Of a DNA stretch of 64,000 nt, positions 8,953-18,255 are shown in pieces. Each line of letters starts with the position of its first letter. Position 1 is the stretch's first letter. The stretch comes from SB11 sp965249955 (GTDB taxonomy: Bacteria; Bacteroidota; Bacteroidia; UBA8524), in NCBI GenBank assembly GCA_965249955.1, contig OZ252261.1, forward strand, positions 2,232,001 through 2,296,000, written 5' to 3'. Both the position numbers and the translations under genes were made by a program. The notes under the pieces are model-generated. The model did no database searches. It saw nothing but the letters and a program-made list of their open reading frames with translations, and was not told where the DNA came from.

Positions 8953-10131
8953 ATGAACAAGAAAGCCGTTATGTACAGGCTTCTGTGTTTTATGACGATT
9001 GTTTTTTGCATTGGCATAATTGGTAAAGCACAGAATACAATAATTGCATTAACCCCTCCAAACGATTTTAAGTTTGAGGATTTATGGAATATTACTATCA
9101 CCACTGATCAAAACAACACCTATAATCAATATAAAATTGGTTTAAGAGTATTTGACACACACAGAGGTTTGTTGCTCGAAACCTTTACAGCCCCATTCAC
9201 TATAAACAATAATCAGTATACTATTAATAGTGGTGCTCTTGCTGCTGTAATGCCATTTGACCATACTTTTGGTACAACAGGAATTTTCTATAGTATTGTT
9301 CAGCGAGGTGGTTTGTTTCCTGCTGGCGATTACAGGTTTGATTATTCAATAATAGGTATAGACGGTGTTGTTCAAACCAAAATTGCAGATTATACACAAA
9401 ACCACAGTGTAATAATGCCTGCATTTTTACAATTGGTTTCTGTTTTTGATAAAGATTCAATACAAGAAGCACACCCTACTTTTATGTGGTTACCTGCCAG
9501 TGCTACACATAAAGCAGGGAATTATGAAACAGAAATAGAATATAAATTAACGTATACAATGGCTATTGTTGAGGTTTTAACCAATCAAACGCCTTATGCG
9601 GCAATAACTTCCAATCCAAAATTTTTCTATCAGCAAAATTTAGAAAACACATTGCTTACCTATCCCTATTCAGCTAGAAAATTTGAGCCTTGTAAAACCT
9701 ATGCTTGGCAAGTTCGCGGGGTAATAAATGGACAAACAATAATTTCTAGCGAAATATGGACGTTTACCACTCCGTGTGAAAAACCTGTGGTAATACCTGA
9801 AGCACCTGTTTTGGTAAAAAATAACGCTGATTTAGCTATATGCAATGTGCTTAATAATACGGTATACTTTGCTTATTATGAGGAATACAATATAGAAGAA
9901 GGCACAATACTAAATGCTACTATATACGATGCTAAAAACAAAGCGGTGGTATCAAAAGAGCAGCTGGGCTTATTGCTAAAAACAGGATACAATACATTTA
10001 CTATAAATACCTGTCCTAAAAATGCTAACCTGTTAAACGGACAAAACTATCTGTTAGTAATTACCAATGCTAAAAACGAAAAGTGGTATTTAAGAATAAT
10101 AAATAATCAATCTACCAATACCTGTTATTAA
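8953..10131 (+). CDS. Secreted beta-sandwich-like protein of the RHS locus
   Basis: The 392-aa protein has a signal peptide ending near GKAQ. The body is beta-rich. Residues ~230-275 read CKTYAWQVRGVINGQTIISS followed by EIWTFTTPCEK, which resembles the fibronectin-III-like or surface-adhesin modules of Bacteroidota. A Cys pair near the C-terminus could form a disulfide. There is no lipobox and no T9SS C-terminal domain. It lies 70 bp after the barrel gene and 6 bp before the OmpH-like gene, consistent with one operon. Function is unknown; a periplasmic or surface partner of the barrel or toxin is plausible. Confidence 0.68.
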   Translation: MNKKAVMYRLLCFMTIVFCIGIIGKAQNTIIALTPPNDFKFEDLWNITITTDQNNTYNQYKIGLRVFDTHRGLLLETFTAPFTINNNQYTINSGALAAVMPFDHTFGTTGIFYSIVQRGGLFPAGDYRFDYSIIGIDGVVQTKIADYTQNHSVIMPAFLQLVSVFDKDSIQEAHPTFMWLPASATHKAGNYETEIEYKLTYTMAIVEVLTNQTPYAAITSNPKFFYQQNLENTLLTYPYSARKFEPCKTYAWQVRGVINGQTIISSEIWTFTTPCEKPVVIPEAPVLVKNNADLAICNVLNNTVYFAYYEEYNIEEGTILNATIYDAKNKAVVSKEQLGLLLKTGYNTFTINTCPKNANLLNGQNYLLVITNAKNEKWYLRIINNQSTNTCY

Positions 10132-10137
10132 AAAACT

Positions 10138-10665
10138 GTGAAAAAGATACTCCCTTACATTTTAGTTATACTTATCAGTACAGCATTGTCAGTTAGCACA
10201 ATGTTGCTTATTAATCCTTCAAAAAAAGGTAAAACAGGTTATGTACAACTGGCAAAGGTTTTTAGCGATTTTGAATTAAGTAAAACGCTTGATGCTCAGC
10301 TAAAACAGACTACAACTACTCGTAAAAATATAGTTGATAGTTTAGAATTTATTGCCAAAACCTTATATACTCGAGCCAGTAACGACCAAAAAAATAAAAA
10401 ATTGGTGGATGATTTTGAAATGGCACAACGCCAATACTTGTATCAGAAAGAACAATTTGAAGAATCGGCAGGAGCTATTGAAGAGCAATACAATCAACAA
10501 ATATGGACACAGTTAAACGAATACATTAAGCAATATGGCCAAGAGAATGGGTATAGCTATGTGTTTGGAGCAGCAGGTTCAGGTACAATAATGTATGGCA
10601 GTGAGGCAGAAGACCTTACCGAAGAGGTGCTTAAATACGTGAACGAAAAATACCAAGGAAAATAA
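10138..10665 (+). CDS. OmpH/Skp-like periplasmic chaperone
   Basis: The 175-aa protein begins with a signal anchor or signal peptide (MKKILPYILVILISTALS) from a GTG start. The OmpH/Skp pattern follows: a short beta segment GYVQLAKVFSDFELSK, a long charged coiled coil (about 55-130) and a closing YSYVFGAAGSGTIMYGSE strand segment. Skp-type proteins form trimers that hold unfolded outer-membrane proteins in the periplasm. Its placement inside the toxin locus, 6 bp after one gene and directly abutting the next (TAA then ATG), points to a dedicated chaperone for the barrel or the RHS proteins rather than the housekeeping copy, which normally sits beside bamA. That dedicated role is inferred from context. 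Confidence 0.78.
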   Translation: MKKILPYILVILISTALSVSTMLLINPSKKGKTGYVQLAKVFSDFELSKTLDAQLKQTTTTRKNIVDSLEFIAKTLYTRASNDQKNKKLVDDFEMAQRQYLYQKEQFEESAGAIEEQYNQQIWTQLNEYIKQYGQENGYSYVFGAAGSGTIMYGSEAEDLTEEVLKYVNEKYQGK

Positions 10666-11310
10666 ATGCCTTTTCAAATCAAATATAGTAAGCTACTAAC
10701 TTTTGCTTTTGTTCTTCTTTTTTGTGCTTGCACAGGGAGAGAAGAGTTAGGTATGGAGGAATATGTTCGTTGGGTAGAAAATATAGAAAATGGGCTTAAA
10801 AAAGAGAAAAAGATAGACCAGTTTGCCTATCGTGTTTTTTATAAACCTGCTGAATATATTGCTTTAAGGGAAAACAGGGATGCAATTGAGAACTTCTCTC
10901 CCGAAGCTATTATCAAAAGATCTAACGACCTTGAAAATTATTATCAGTTTAATTTTGATATAGTATCAGTTGATGGGCAAACATCTGTATTGCAACACAA
11001 TCTCTCAGGAGGTCAACAAGAGTACGGAGCAAGAATAAACTATTTAATATCTCATGCACAACAAGATTTTAAATTGGTACACGGGCAAGATACTTTGCCT
11101 TGCATCAACTATCATTTTGAGCAAACCTTTGGATTAAGCCCGCTAAATACCATTGTGTTGGGTTTTGAAAAACCAAAAGACACTCAAAAGAACACAGAAG
11201 CCAATGAAGATATACAACTGGTATTTAGTAATAGATTGTTTAATACCGGAGATATAAAATTCCTTTTTTCAAAAAATAAGTTAGCACAAATCCCACGATT
11301 AAAACTGTAA
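10666..11310 (+). CDS. Lipoprotein of the RHS locus
   Basis: The 214-aa protein starts immediately after the preceding stop codon. Its signal peptide ends in a lipobox (FVLLFCAC), giving a lipidated cysteine near residue 22. The mature part is mixed alpha/beta, with conserved-looking YRVFYKPAEYIALREN and a beta-rich C-terminal half. No known domain is recognised. Tight coupling to the OmpH-like gene and a 9-bp gap to the giant gene downstream place it in the same transcription unit. It may be an outer-membrane-anchored assembly factor for the large secreted proteins, as lipoproteins often are next to barrel proteins. Confidence 0.68.
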   Translation: MPFQIKYSKLLTFAFVLLFCACTGREELGMEEYVRWVENIENGLKKEKKIDQFAYRVFYKPAEYIALRENRDAIENFSPEAIIKRSNDLENYYQFNFDIVSVDGQTSVLQHNLSGGQQEYGARINYLISHAQQDFKLVHGQDTLPCINYHFEQTFGLSPLNTIVLGFEKPKDTQKNTEANEDIQLVFSNRLFNTGDIKFLFSKNKLAQIPRLKL

Positions 11311-11319
11311 TACAGCAAC

Positions 11320-14300
11320 ATGATATTATCAGCTATACGCAAAAGTAAACGAGTGGTAAGGTTTATAGCCGCCTTTATGGTAATTAACCTTTTAATTGAA
11401 TTGGCAGCACCTATGCAGGCTTTTGCTTTAACAGGTGGCCCCAGTCAGCCGGAGGTGCAAAGTTTTGAGCCTGTATCCGCCAACCAAATGGTTGACCCTT
11501 TTACGGGTGATTTTACGTATAACATACCTTTATTAGATGTTGGTGGCTATCCTATAAATATTTCTTACCATGCAGGACCCGGGCTTGACGAAGAAGCTAG
11601 TTGGGTAGGTCTAGGTTGGAATATTAACCCTGGTGTTATTAACCGCAATATGAGGGGTATACCTGATGATTTTTTTGCGCCTGATCCAATTTTAACGAAT
11701 CCTAGTAATGACTTGATCACTAGAGAAAGTAAAATGCAGACGTCGAGAACTTTTGGTTTGGACCTATCTCCTTCAAATGAGATATTTAGTCAAAAGGCAG
11801 GTAATTTTTCAACTTTAGGAATAGAATACAATAATTATAAAGGGGTGGGATTCAATATCTCAGCCGGAAAAGGCGGACAATTTCCTTTTGCATTAAACTA
11901 TAGTTCACAAAGTGGTTTAGGCGTGAATGTAAGTTATAATCATGCTTTTGAGGATGCCACACACGATCATAAGGCGTTAAGCATCTGTAGTGAATCATGG
12001 AAACAAAGTTATTTGGCTGGAAATATTGGTCTATCAATCAATTCAAGGGAGGGAATAGAAGGTTTAACTTTTGGACTTGAAATGAGTGAAAAGAAATTTT
12101 ACAGAGGTTTTACAGAAAAAATTGAGACGACTAGTTCGCATGGTCTTAATGGGGCAGCATCAATAAGTTTTTTAAGTAGCACTTATGTTCCAACAACGAT
12201 AGACAGAAACTATACTTTATCTATTAATGTCGGAGTAGAGTTGGGTAAAGAGTTTTACGGCATAAATCCTGACACTAGAATGGGGGTGTCTTATAACCAA
12301 AGTGGGGTTATGAAAAAGGATTGGACTAGGGATTATCCTGCTTATGGATTTTTAAATCATTCATTAGTGTATAAAAACTTTGATGATCCAAGTGTTGATG
12401 ATAAAAATAAAGGGAAAGCCATAATGGATTTTAATTCTTATGGAGCAAGCAGGTTGACCAAAGGAGAAGTACTGCTACCCTACACAGTGCTTACTCATGA
12501 TGTTTTAGCTGTTTCAGGGCAAGGTATTTCAGGAGTATACAGGGCTCATTCTGCATCGGTTGGTACTGTTTACGATCAAAATGCAGAAAATATAAGTATA
12601 CCCCCAATATCCCTTGGTTTTGATTTAGCTGGTGCGGCAACAGCAAAGCTAGGTGTTGATTTTAGTTTCAATTATTTCAAATCAAAATCGGGTAGATGGA
12701 AAAAGGATAATGCTCTTTTTGGTTATCTAAATTTTGCTAATACAAGGACAGGTGCAGATTTTGAACAAGTGTATTTTAAGAATGCAGGGGAGAAAACACC
12801 ATTTGATAAAGATTTTTACAATGCTATTGACGGTGGTGTTCCTGCAAGGCCTGATTTAGATGCTGGATTTACTGATGTTAAACTAAAAAATAGCTTAACA
12901 TCAGTAAATTCTGTTACTACTGTTTTTAATGCAAATATTATTAGGAATAAAAGGGATAAACGCAATCAGGTTATTAGCACACTATCTGCAAAAGAGGCTC
13001 AAAATTTTGGATTAATAAAATACCGTAGCCCCGTAGCCAAAGATCATCATATAGGCCAGATAACTGCATTAAACCCTGATGGCGGACGTTATGTTTATGC
13101 CCAACCAGCTTATAATACCAATCAAGAAACATACACTTTTAGTTTTGATAGAGCTGTAGATGTAACTAAAAATATAGCATGGTATGCTACAGTTGATATG
13201 TCGACCAGCAATAACCGCACTGCTGAAGAGTTTTTTGACTCTGAAAAGATTCCACCATTTGCACATAGTTATTTACTTAACGCGGTCTTAAGTCCTGACT
13301 ATGTTGATATAACCAATAATGGCCCTACGCCTGATGATAACGGCAGCTATACTCGTATTGAATATAATAAATTAGCTAATGTATATGGTTGGAGAACCCC
13401 TTATGCACCATCAGAAAACGGGAAATTCTCTGCTAATCATCAAGAAGGACTGTATGCCGACCAAGAGGATGATAAAGCCACGTTGATATACGGACAGAAA
13501 GAAGTGTTTTACATGAACAAGGTAGAAACTAAAACCCATGTAGCCTTTTTTTATACCTCGAATAGAGAAGATGCTTTGGGGGTTACCAGTGTTGATGGGG
13601 CTAAAGATTTCTCTAACAGGTTACAAAAATTAGACTCGATAGAGTTATACACTACATACGATTATTACAATTACCCCTCAACAAAAAAACCTATAAAAGT
13701 AGTTTACTTTAAGTATGATTATTCTTTGTGTTTAAATGTTCCTAATAATTCGGGGACAGATGTTTATGATAATGGAGTTAACATAAATGCTAATAAAGGC
13801 AAACTTACTTTAAAAAAGATTTGGTTTAAATATAATAATTCAAATGCTGGGGCTTTGAGTCCTTATACATTCGCCTATTCAAGCAATAATTATGGTTATG
13901 GCTATATGAACTACGATAGGTGGGGTAATTACAAAGCGGCTCAATCTAATCCCACAAATCATGAGTTTCCTTATTGTGAGCAAAATGAAATTCTTGCAAA
14001 TCAGTATGCCTCAGCATGGAGTTTAACAGAAATTAACCTTCCATCAGGAGGTAAAATAAATGTAGAATACGAAGCCGATGATTACGCCTATGTACAGGAT
14101 AAAAAGGCAATGGAGATGCTTAGAATTGAAGGATTTAATAGTATATCTGATTTTTCAACAAGTAGTAATGAATTATATCGGAATGCTGGATTTGAACAAA
14201 ATGATTATGTATTTTTTAAATTCAAGAACTCGGATAATACAGTTGAACATTATTTGCCCGAAAAAAGTCAAATAGATAATAAAAGGTATTTATACCTTAA

Positions 14301-17300
14301 TGCCTACGTAAAACTTAGAACAACGCTTTCATCACAAGATGTCTATGATTATGTAAGAACATATGCAGAAATTGAAGATTATGGGATTTGTCCAGATGAC
14401 GGTAACTATGGATTTATAAAAATTAAGAAATCGCCGTTAAATGAACTTATTGGGGTTTCTTATGGCAATGTAAACCCAGTAGCAAAAAATGGGTGGCAGT
14501 TTATGCGTTTAAATACACCCTACCTTGTATATAACGGGCAAAATGTTTTAAGGGGTAAAGGAAAAAATGGAATTACAATTGATGATGTTTACGGTGCGAT
14601 ATATGCAATTTTGGGTATTTATCCTGAGCTTGCTAAAACATTAGTCGGTTTTAATACCACTCAAATTGTAAGTGGTCGTTGCCGTGAAGTAGACTTAAAT
14701 AAATCATGGATGCGCTTACAAAGTCATAATCTTTCCAAAAAGGGCGGTGGATTACGAGTCAAAAAGGTATTAATAAATAACGATTGGGCGAATATTTCGG
14801 GTGAAGAAAGCCAAACATTAGGGCAGGTGTATGACTATACTTATGATGATCCTGTTGAGGGAACAATAAGCAGTGGTGTAGCCAGTTATGAGCCTCAAAT
14901 TGGTGGTGATGAAAACCCACATAAACTACCTTCGTTCTATTCACAAAAAAAATTAGCTTCGTTAGGTCAGGAAAACACTTTTTTTAATGATAACCCATTA
15001 GGAGAAAGTTTATTTCCTGCCCCAGTTGTAGGCTATAGGCAAGTTAAAGTAAGAAACATTAAGCCCGATGAGGACAATGACGTTAATACTATTGGTACAA
15101 TAACAAGGCACGGTACAGGTTATACAGTTCAGAAATTCTTCACGGCATACGATTACCCAGTGTATACTTCAAAAACGCCTGTAGCCGCTGATTTTAAGAA
15201 ATCGCCCATTTTATCAATTTTAAAACTCTCAAAAGAAGTGGTTGCCGCTTCGCAAGGTTTTTCCATCGAAATAAATGATATGCACGGCAAACCCAAGTCT
15301 ATGGAAACGTATGATGAATACGATAAATTGATTTCGAGGGCAGAATATAAATACAAAACAGACCCAACGAATAGAAAAAGGCTTAGTAATGATGTAACCA
15401 CCCTAAAAAATGACGGCACTATTGATAGGACAGCTAAAGTGGGGTATGAAGTGGAAATGACAATGCATCCAAGACAATTATATGAGTACGGTCTTTCTGT
15501 AAGAGTGAATACAGATGTTGATGTTTTTATGATAGGCGTCGCACCGATATTTAATTTAGGATTTGGTTTAAATCTTGGAGGTAGTTATAAAGTAGTAAAA
15601 ACGGCGACTGCAACCAAAGTGATAAACAGATATGGTATTTTAGAAAGTGTTACTGTTACTGACCAAAGTTCTTCTGTTACAACAACCAATAAAGCCTTTG
15701 ATGATGAAACAGGTGAAGTGTTATTGACGGAAACCACGAATGAGTTTAATAAAAAGGTATATAACTTTACTTATCCAGCGCATTGGGCTTATGATGAAGG
15801 CATGGGCTCTGCCTATAGAAACATTGGAGCCTATTATAGTAATGTAAATGTAACCAGTGGACAAGCGTCTTTTACTAATGCTGATGCTAAATTTATCACC
15901 GAAGGGGATGAGTTGATAGCAAATGATGGAACAACAGAAACACAAGTATGGGTTTTAGATAAACACAATAATGCAGGGGTAAATTATACTATTACATTTA
16001 TTGATAGAGAGGGTAATTCACTTCCTACGTATGCTTCTTATACATTAAAGAATATACGTTCGGGAAGAAGGAATATGCAAACAATACCTGTGGGGGTTAT
16101 TGTGGGCAATACAAACCCTGTACCTGATGTGGGAAGCTCGTTTTTGGTTAACGGTGAGGTGCAAATGGATGCCATTAATGCCAGTGCAGCCTCGTTTAGC
16201 GACCATTGGCAAGCGTATAGGCACGACCCAGGGTGTTGGTCAAGAGATTGTGAAGAACCTTTGTTTACAAGAAATTTTGAGGGAACAACTCTTTTTAACC
16301 ATTGTTTATTACCTCCATTTCATACAATTCCTAAAAAGTATATTGCTGTTGGTGATAAGGTAAACCCTTATATACTAGGTATAAAAGGTAACTGGAGACC
16401 AGATACTTCTTACGTATATTTTGATAGGGGATTAACGACTTATCAAAGAACACAAACAAATTCTAGTACATCATTTAATGGGACTAATACTGCTATTGAC
16501 GGGCACTTAAATACCTTTAAGCCCTTTTGGTTTCTTAACGGAAGCACTTGGCAAAACAGAGGGGGGGGGTATGCACAAGCAAATAACCCATGGACATGGA
16601 ACTCGAGGGCGGGTCAGATAAACCCTGATGGTATAGAGCTAGAAAATGTAAATGCCTTAGGTTTAACTTCTTCTGCTATTTACAGTTTTGTTAGTAAACA
16701 GCCGTTGGCCGTTACATACAATGCCCTGCTGCGTGAGACTTTGTTTGAAGGATTTGAGGATTATCCCACTATAGATTATGATGTTTTAAAGTGTATAGGG
16801 ACTGATCCTTACTATACACAACCCACTGTTACTTTTGGTGGAGATATTGAAGCGCTAAAATTGATAACAACACCAATGCAATGGTATTTGTGGCCAACTC
16901 TACATTTTGATGTAGTTGGGCCAAGGTTGGGGTATATTTATGATAGCGATGCCCATACAGGAAAGAAATCGCTGATGGTGGTGAATTCGCTTATAGAAGT
17001 ACCTACTCAGGTTTACGATAAAACATCAAATCCATTTAATACGGGTGTACCTCAAGTTGACTATCATATCAACCCGATTGATCTAACGGACATTTTCTCA
17101 CCTGCTGACGATAGTAAAGACTATTTAATTACTTATTGGGTAAAAGCTGGAGATTTAAATTCTGCAAGAATTAGTGTAGAACAAAATTCAGTTCCTATTT
17201 TATTTACGCTCCTATCAGAAAGTAAACCTATTGAGGGATGGGTTAAACGTGAGTATAAATTCACATTTAATGCTATAACCACAGGGGATATAATTTCAGT

Positions 17301-17544
17301 GAAAATTGCGAACAGTGCACAAACCTCAGCTCTATTTGATGATATACGCATTCATCCGTTAGAAGCGAATATGAAATCATTTGTTTATGATAATAAAAAG
17401 CTAAGACTGATGGCCACGCTTGACGAAAATAATTATGCTACTTTCTTTGAGTACGATGAAGAAGGAAATTTAGTAAGAACCAAGCGCGAGACTGAAAGAG
17501 GTATAATAACTATTAATGAAAACAGGCAAAATATCAGGCACTAA
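11320..17544 (+). CDS. Giant secreted RHS-partner (shell-like) protein, 2074 aa
   Basis: A long-n-region signal peptide ends near APMQAFA. The N-terminus is the hallmark of the large Bacteroidota proteins paired with RHS genes: VDPFTGDFTYNIPLLDVGGY, followed by ISYHAGPGLDEEASWVGLGW. The body is overwhelmingly beta-strand with many Tyr/Asn/Gly and no enzymatic motif. It ends with a YD-like unit (FFEYDEEGNLVRTKRE), a typical end for this group. It precedes the RHS toxin gene, separated by one small gene. By analogy with TcB/TcC toxins, where a SpvB-like protein and an RHS protein form one hollow cocoon, it may build part of the shell that houses the toxin (inference). It contains a nine-G homopolymer at 16561-16569 that could be slippage-prone. 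Confidence 0.82.
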   Translation: MILSAIRKSKRVVRFIAAFMVINLLIELAAPMQAFALTGGPSQPEVQSFEPVSANQMVDPFTGDFTYNIPLLDVGGYPINISYHAGPGLDEEASWVGLGWNINPGVINRNMRGIPDDFFAPDPILTNPSNDLITRESKMQTSRTFGLDLSPSNEIFSQKAGNFSTLGIEYNNYKGVGFNISAGKGGQFPFALNYSSQSGLGVNVSYNHAFEDATHDHKALSICSESWKQSYLAGNIGLSINSREGIEGLTFGLEMSEKKFYRGFTEKIETTSSHGLNGAASISFLSSTYVPTTIDRNYTLSINVGVELGKEFYGINPDTRMGVSYNQSGVMKKDWTRDYPAYGFLNHSLVYKNFDDPSVDDKNKGKAIMDFNSYGASRLTKGEVLLPYTVLTHDVLAVSGQGISGVYRAHSASVGTVYDQNAENISIPPISLGFDLAGAATAKLGVDFSFNYFKSKSGRWKKDNALFGYLNFANTRTGADFEQVYFKNAGEKTPFDKDFYNAIDGGVPARPDLDAGFTDVKLKNSLTSVNSVTTVFNANIIRNKRDKRNQVISTLSAKEAQNFGLIKYRSPVAKDHHIGQITALNPDGGRYVYAQPAYNTNQETYTFSFDRAVDVTKNIAWYATVDMSTSNNRTAEEFFDSEKIPPFAHSYLLNAVLSPDYVDITNNGPTPDDNGSYTRIEYNKLANVYGWRTPYAPSENGKFSANHQEGLYADQEDDKATLIYGQKEVFYMNKVETKTHVAFFYTSNREDALGVTSVDGAKDFSNRLQKLDSIELYTTYDYYNYPSTKKPIKVVYFKYDYSLCLNVPNNSGTDVYDNGVNINANKGKLTLKKIWFKYNNSNAGALSPYTFAYSSNNYGYGYMNYDRWGNYKAAQSNPTNHEFPYCEQNEILANQYASAWSLTEINLPSGGKINVEYEADDYAYVQDKKAMEMLRIEGFNSISDFSTSSNELYRNAGFEQNDYVFFKFKNSDNTVEHYLPEKSQIDNKRYLYLNAYVKLRTTLSSQDVYDYVRTYAEIEDYGICPDDGNYGFIKIKKSPLNELIGVSYGNVNPVAKNGWQFMRLNTPYLVYNGQNVLRGKGKNGITIDDVYGAIYAILGIYPELAKTLVGFNTTQIVSGRCREVDLNKSWMRLQSHNLSKKGGGLRVKKVLINNDWANISGEESQTLGQVYDYTYDDPVEGTISSGVASYEPQIGGDENPHKLPSFYSQKKLASLGQENTFFNDNPLGESLFPAPVVGYRQVKVRNIKPDEDNDVNTIGTITRHGTGYTVQKFFTAYDYPVYTSKTPVAADFKKSPILSILKLSKEVVAASQGFSIEINDMHGKPKSMETYDEYDKLISRAEYKYKTDPTNRKRLSNDVTTLKNDGTIDRTAKVGYEVEMTMHPRQLYEYGLSVRVNTDVDVFMIGVAPIFNLGFGLNLGGSYKVVKTATATKVINRYGILESVTVTDQSSSVTTTNKAFDDETGEVLLTETTNEFNKKVYNFTYPAHWAYDEGMGSAYRNIGAYYSNVNVTSGQASFTNADAKFITEGDELIANDGTTETQVWVLDKHNNAGVNYTITFIDREGNSLPTYASYTLKNIRSGRRNMQTIPVGVIVGNTNPVPDVGSSFLVNGEVQMDAINASAASFSDHWQAYRHDPGCWSRDCEEPLFTRNFEGTTLFNHCLLPPFHTIPKKYIAVGDKVNPYILGIKGNWRPDTSYVYFDRGLTTYQRTQTNSSTSFNGTNTAIDGHLNTFKPFWFLNGSTWQNRGGGYAQANNPWTWNSRAGQINPDGIELENVNALGLTSSAIYSFVSKQPLAVTYNALLRETLFEGFEDYPTIDYDVLKCIGTDPYYTQPTVTFGGDIEALKLITTPMQWYLWPTLHFDVVGPRLGYIYDSDAHTGKKSLMVVNSLIEVPTQVYDKTSNPFNTGVPQVDYHINPIDLTDIFSPADDSKDYLITYWVKAGDLNSARISVEQNSVPILFTLLSESKPIEGWVKREYKFTFNAITTGDIISVKIANSAQTSALFDDIRIHPLEANMKSFVYDNKKLRLMATLDENNYATFFEYDEEGNLVRTKRETERGIITINENRQNIRH

Positions 17545-17551
17545 TAAAACT

Positions 17552-18253
17552 ATGAAGAAATTATTAAGTGTATTAATTTTTTGCCTGATGGCATATAATA
17601 CCCTTTTAGCACAGGATATTAAGTCTGACTTGGCTAAAATCAGAGAAAGTCATACCACTAAAGAATTTGAAGTAAATATTAACTACAAATTTTTCACTGG
17701 TTCTAAATTAGTAGAAGAACTAAATGCTCTCCATGTGTTTAGTAAAGGCGATTATTATTTTAAGATAAGTGATATCGAAGTTATTAATAATGCAAGATGT
17801 CAAGTAATTGTTAACGATTTTTTTAAATCGGTTTCAGTAATGCCTGCCGGAAAAGAGAATGATTTTAAAAAAATAACAGAAATACCAATAGACACGACAT
17901 TGAAAGAAGTTTCATCACATTCCTTCAACACCATTTCAGATAAAGAGGGCGTGTATTACATCAACTTTAAACAAGGACAGTATAGAAAAATTGAGTTGTA
18001 TTTTAATACGAAGACTTTTTTAATAACTAAGCTCAAAATGTTTGTTAGTGATGCTTACGCAAATCAAGATCCTGATATGGCTAATGGTATCCTGATAATA
18101 GAGTACAAGGGATATAAAACAAATATATCTCAAGCTAATAAGCAACTATTGAATGAAAAAAGAATAGTTGATATTAAAAAAGATCAAGCAACATTGAGTG
18201 TTGCTTATAAAGAATACGAGTTAAATAATTATTTAGATATTAAACCTGAATAG
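17552..18253 (+). CDS. Small secreted protein between the two giant genes
   Basis: The 233-aa protein has a signal peptide (MKKLLSVLIFCLMAYNTLLAQ). I chose the ATG at 17552 because the frame's earlier ATG overlaps the preceding gene and would put 12 charged or polar residues before the signal peptide. The mature part alternates short strands and turns (FEVNINYKFFTGSKLVEELN; KQGQYRKIELYFNTKTFLIT) in a manner reminiscent of LolA/LppX-type half-barrels, but without sequence motifs I could call. It lies 7 bp after one giant gene and 2 bp before the next, so it is almost certainly co-translated with them. The role is unknown; a periplasmic carrier or assembly partner is one possibility. Confidence 0.65.
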   Translation: MKKLLSVLIFCLMAYNTLLAQDIKSDLAKIRESHTTKEFEVNINYKFFTGSKLVEELNALHVFSKGDYYFKISDIEVINNARCQVIVNDFFKSVSVMPAGKENDFKKITEIPIDTTLKEVSSHSFNTISDKEGVYYINFKQGQYRKIELYFNTKTFLITKLKMFVSDAYANQDPDMANGILIIEYKGYKTNISQANKQLLNEKRIVDIKKDQATLSVAYKEYELNNYLDIKPE

Positions 18254-18255
18254 GT

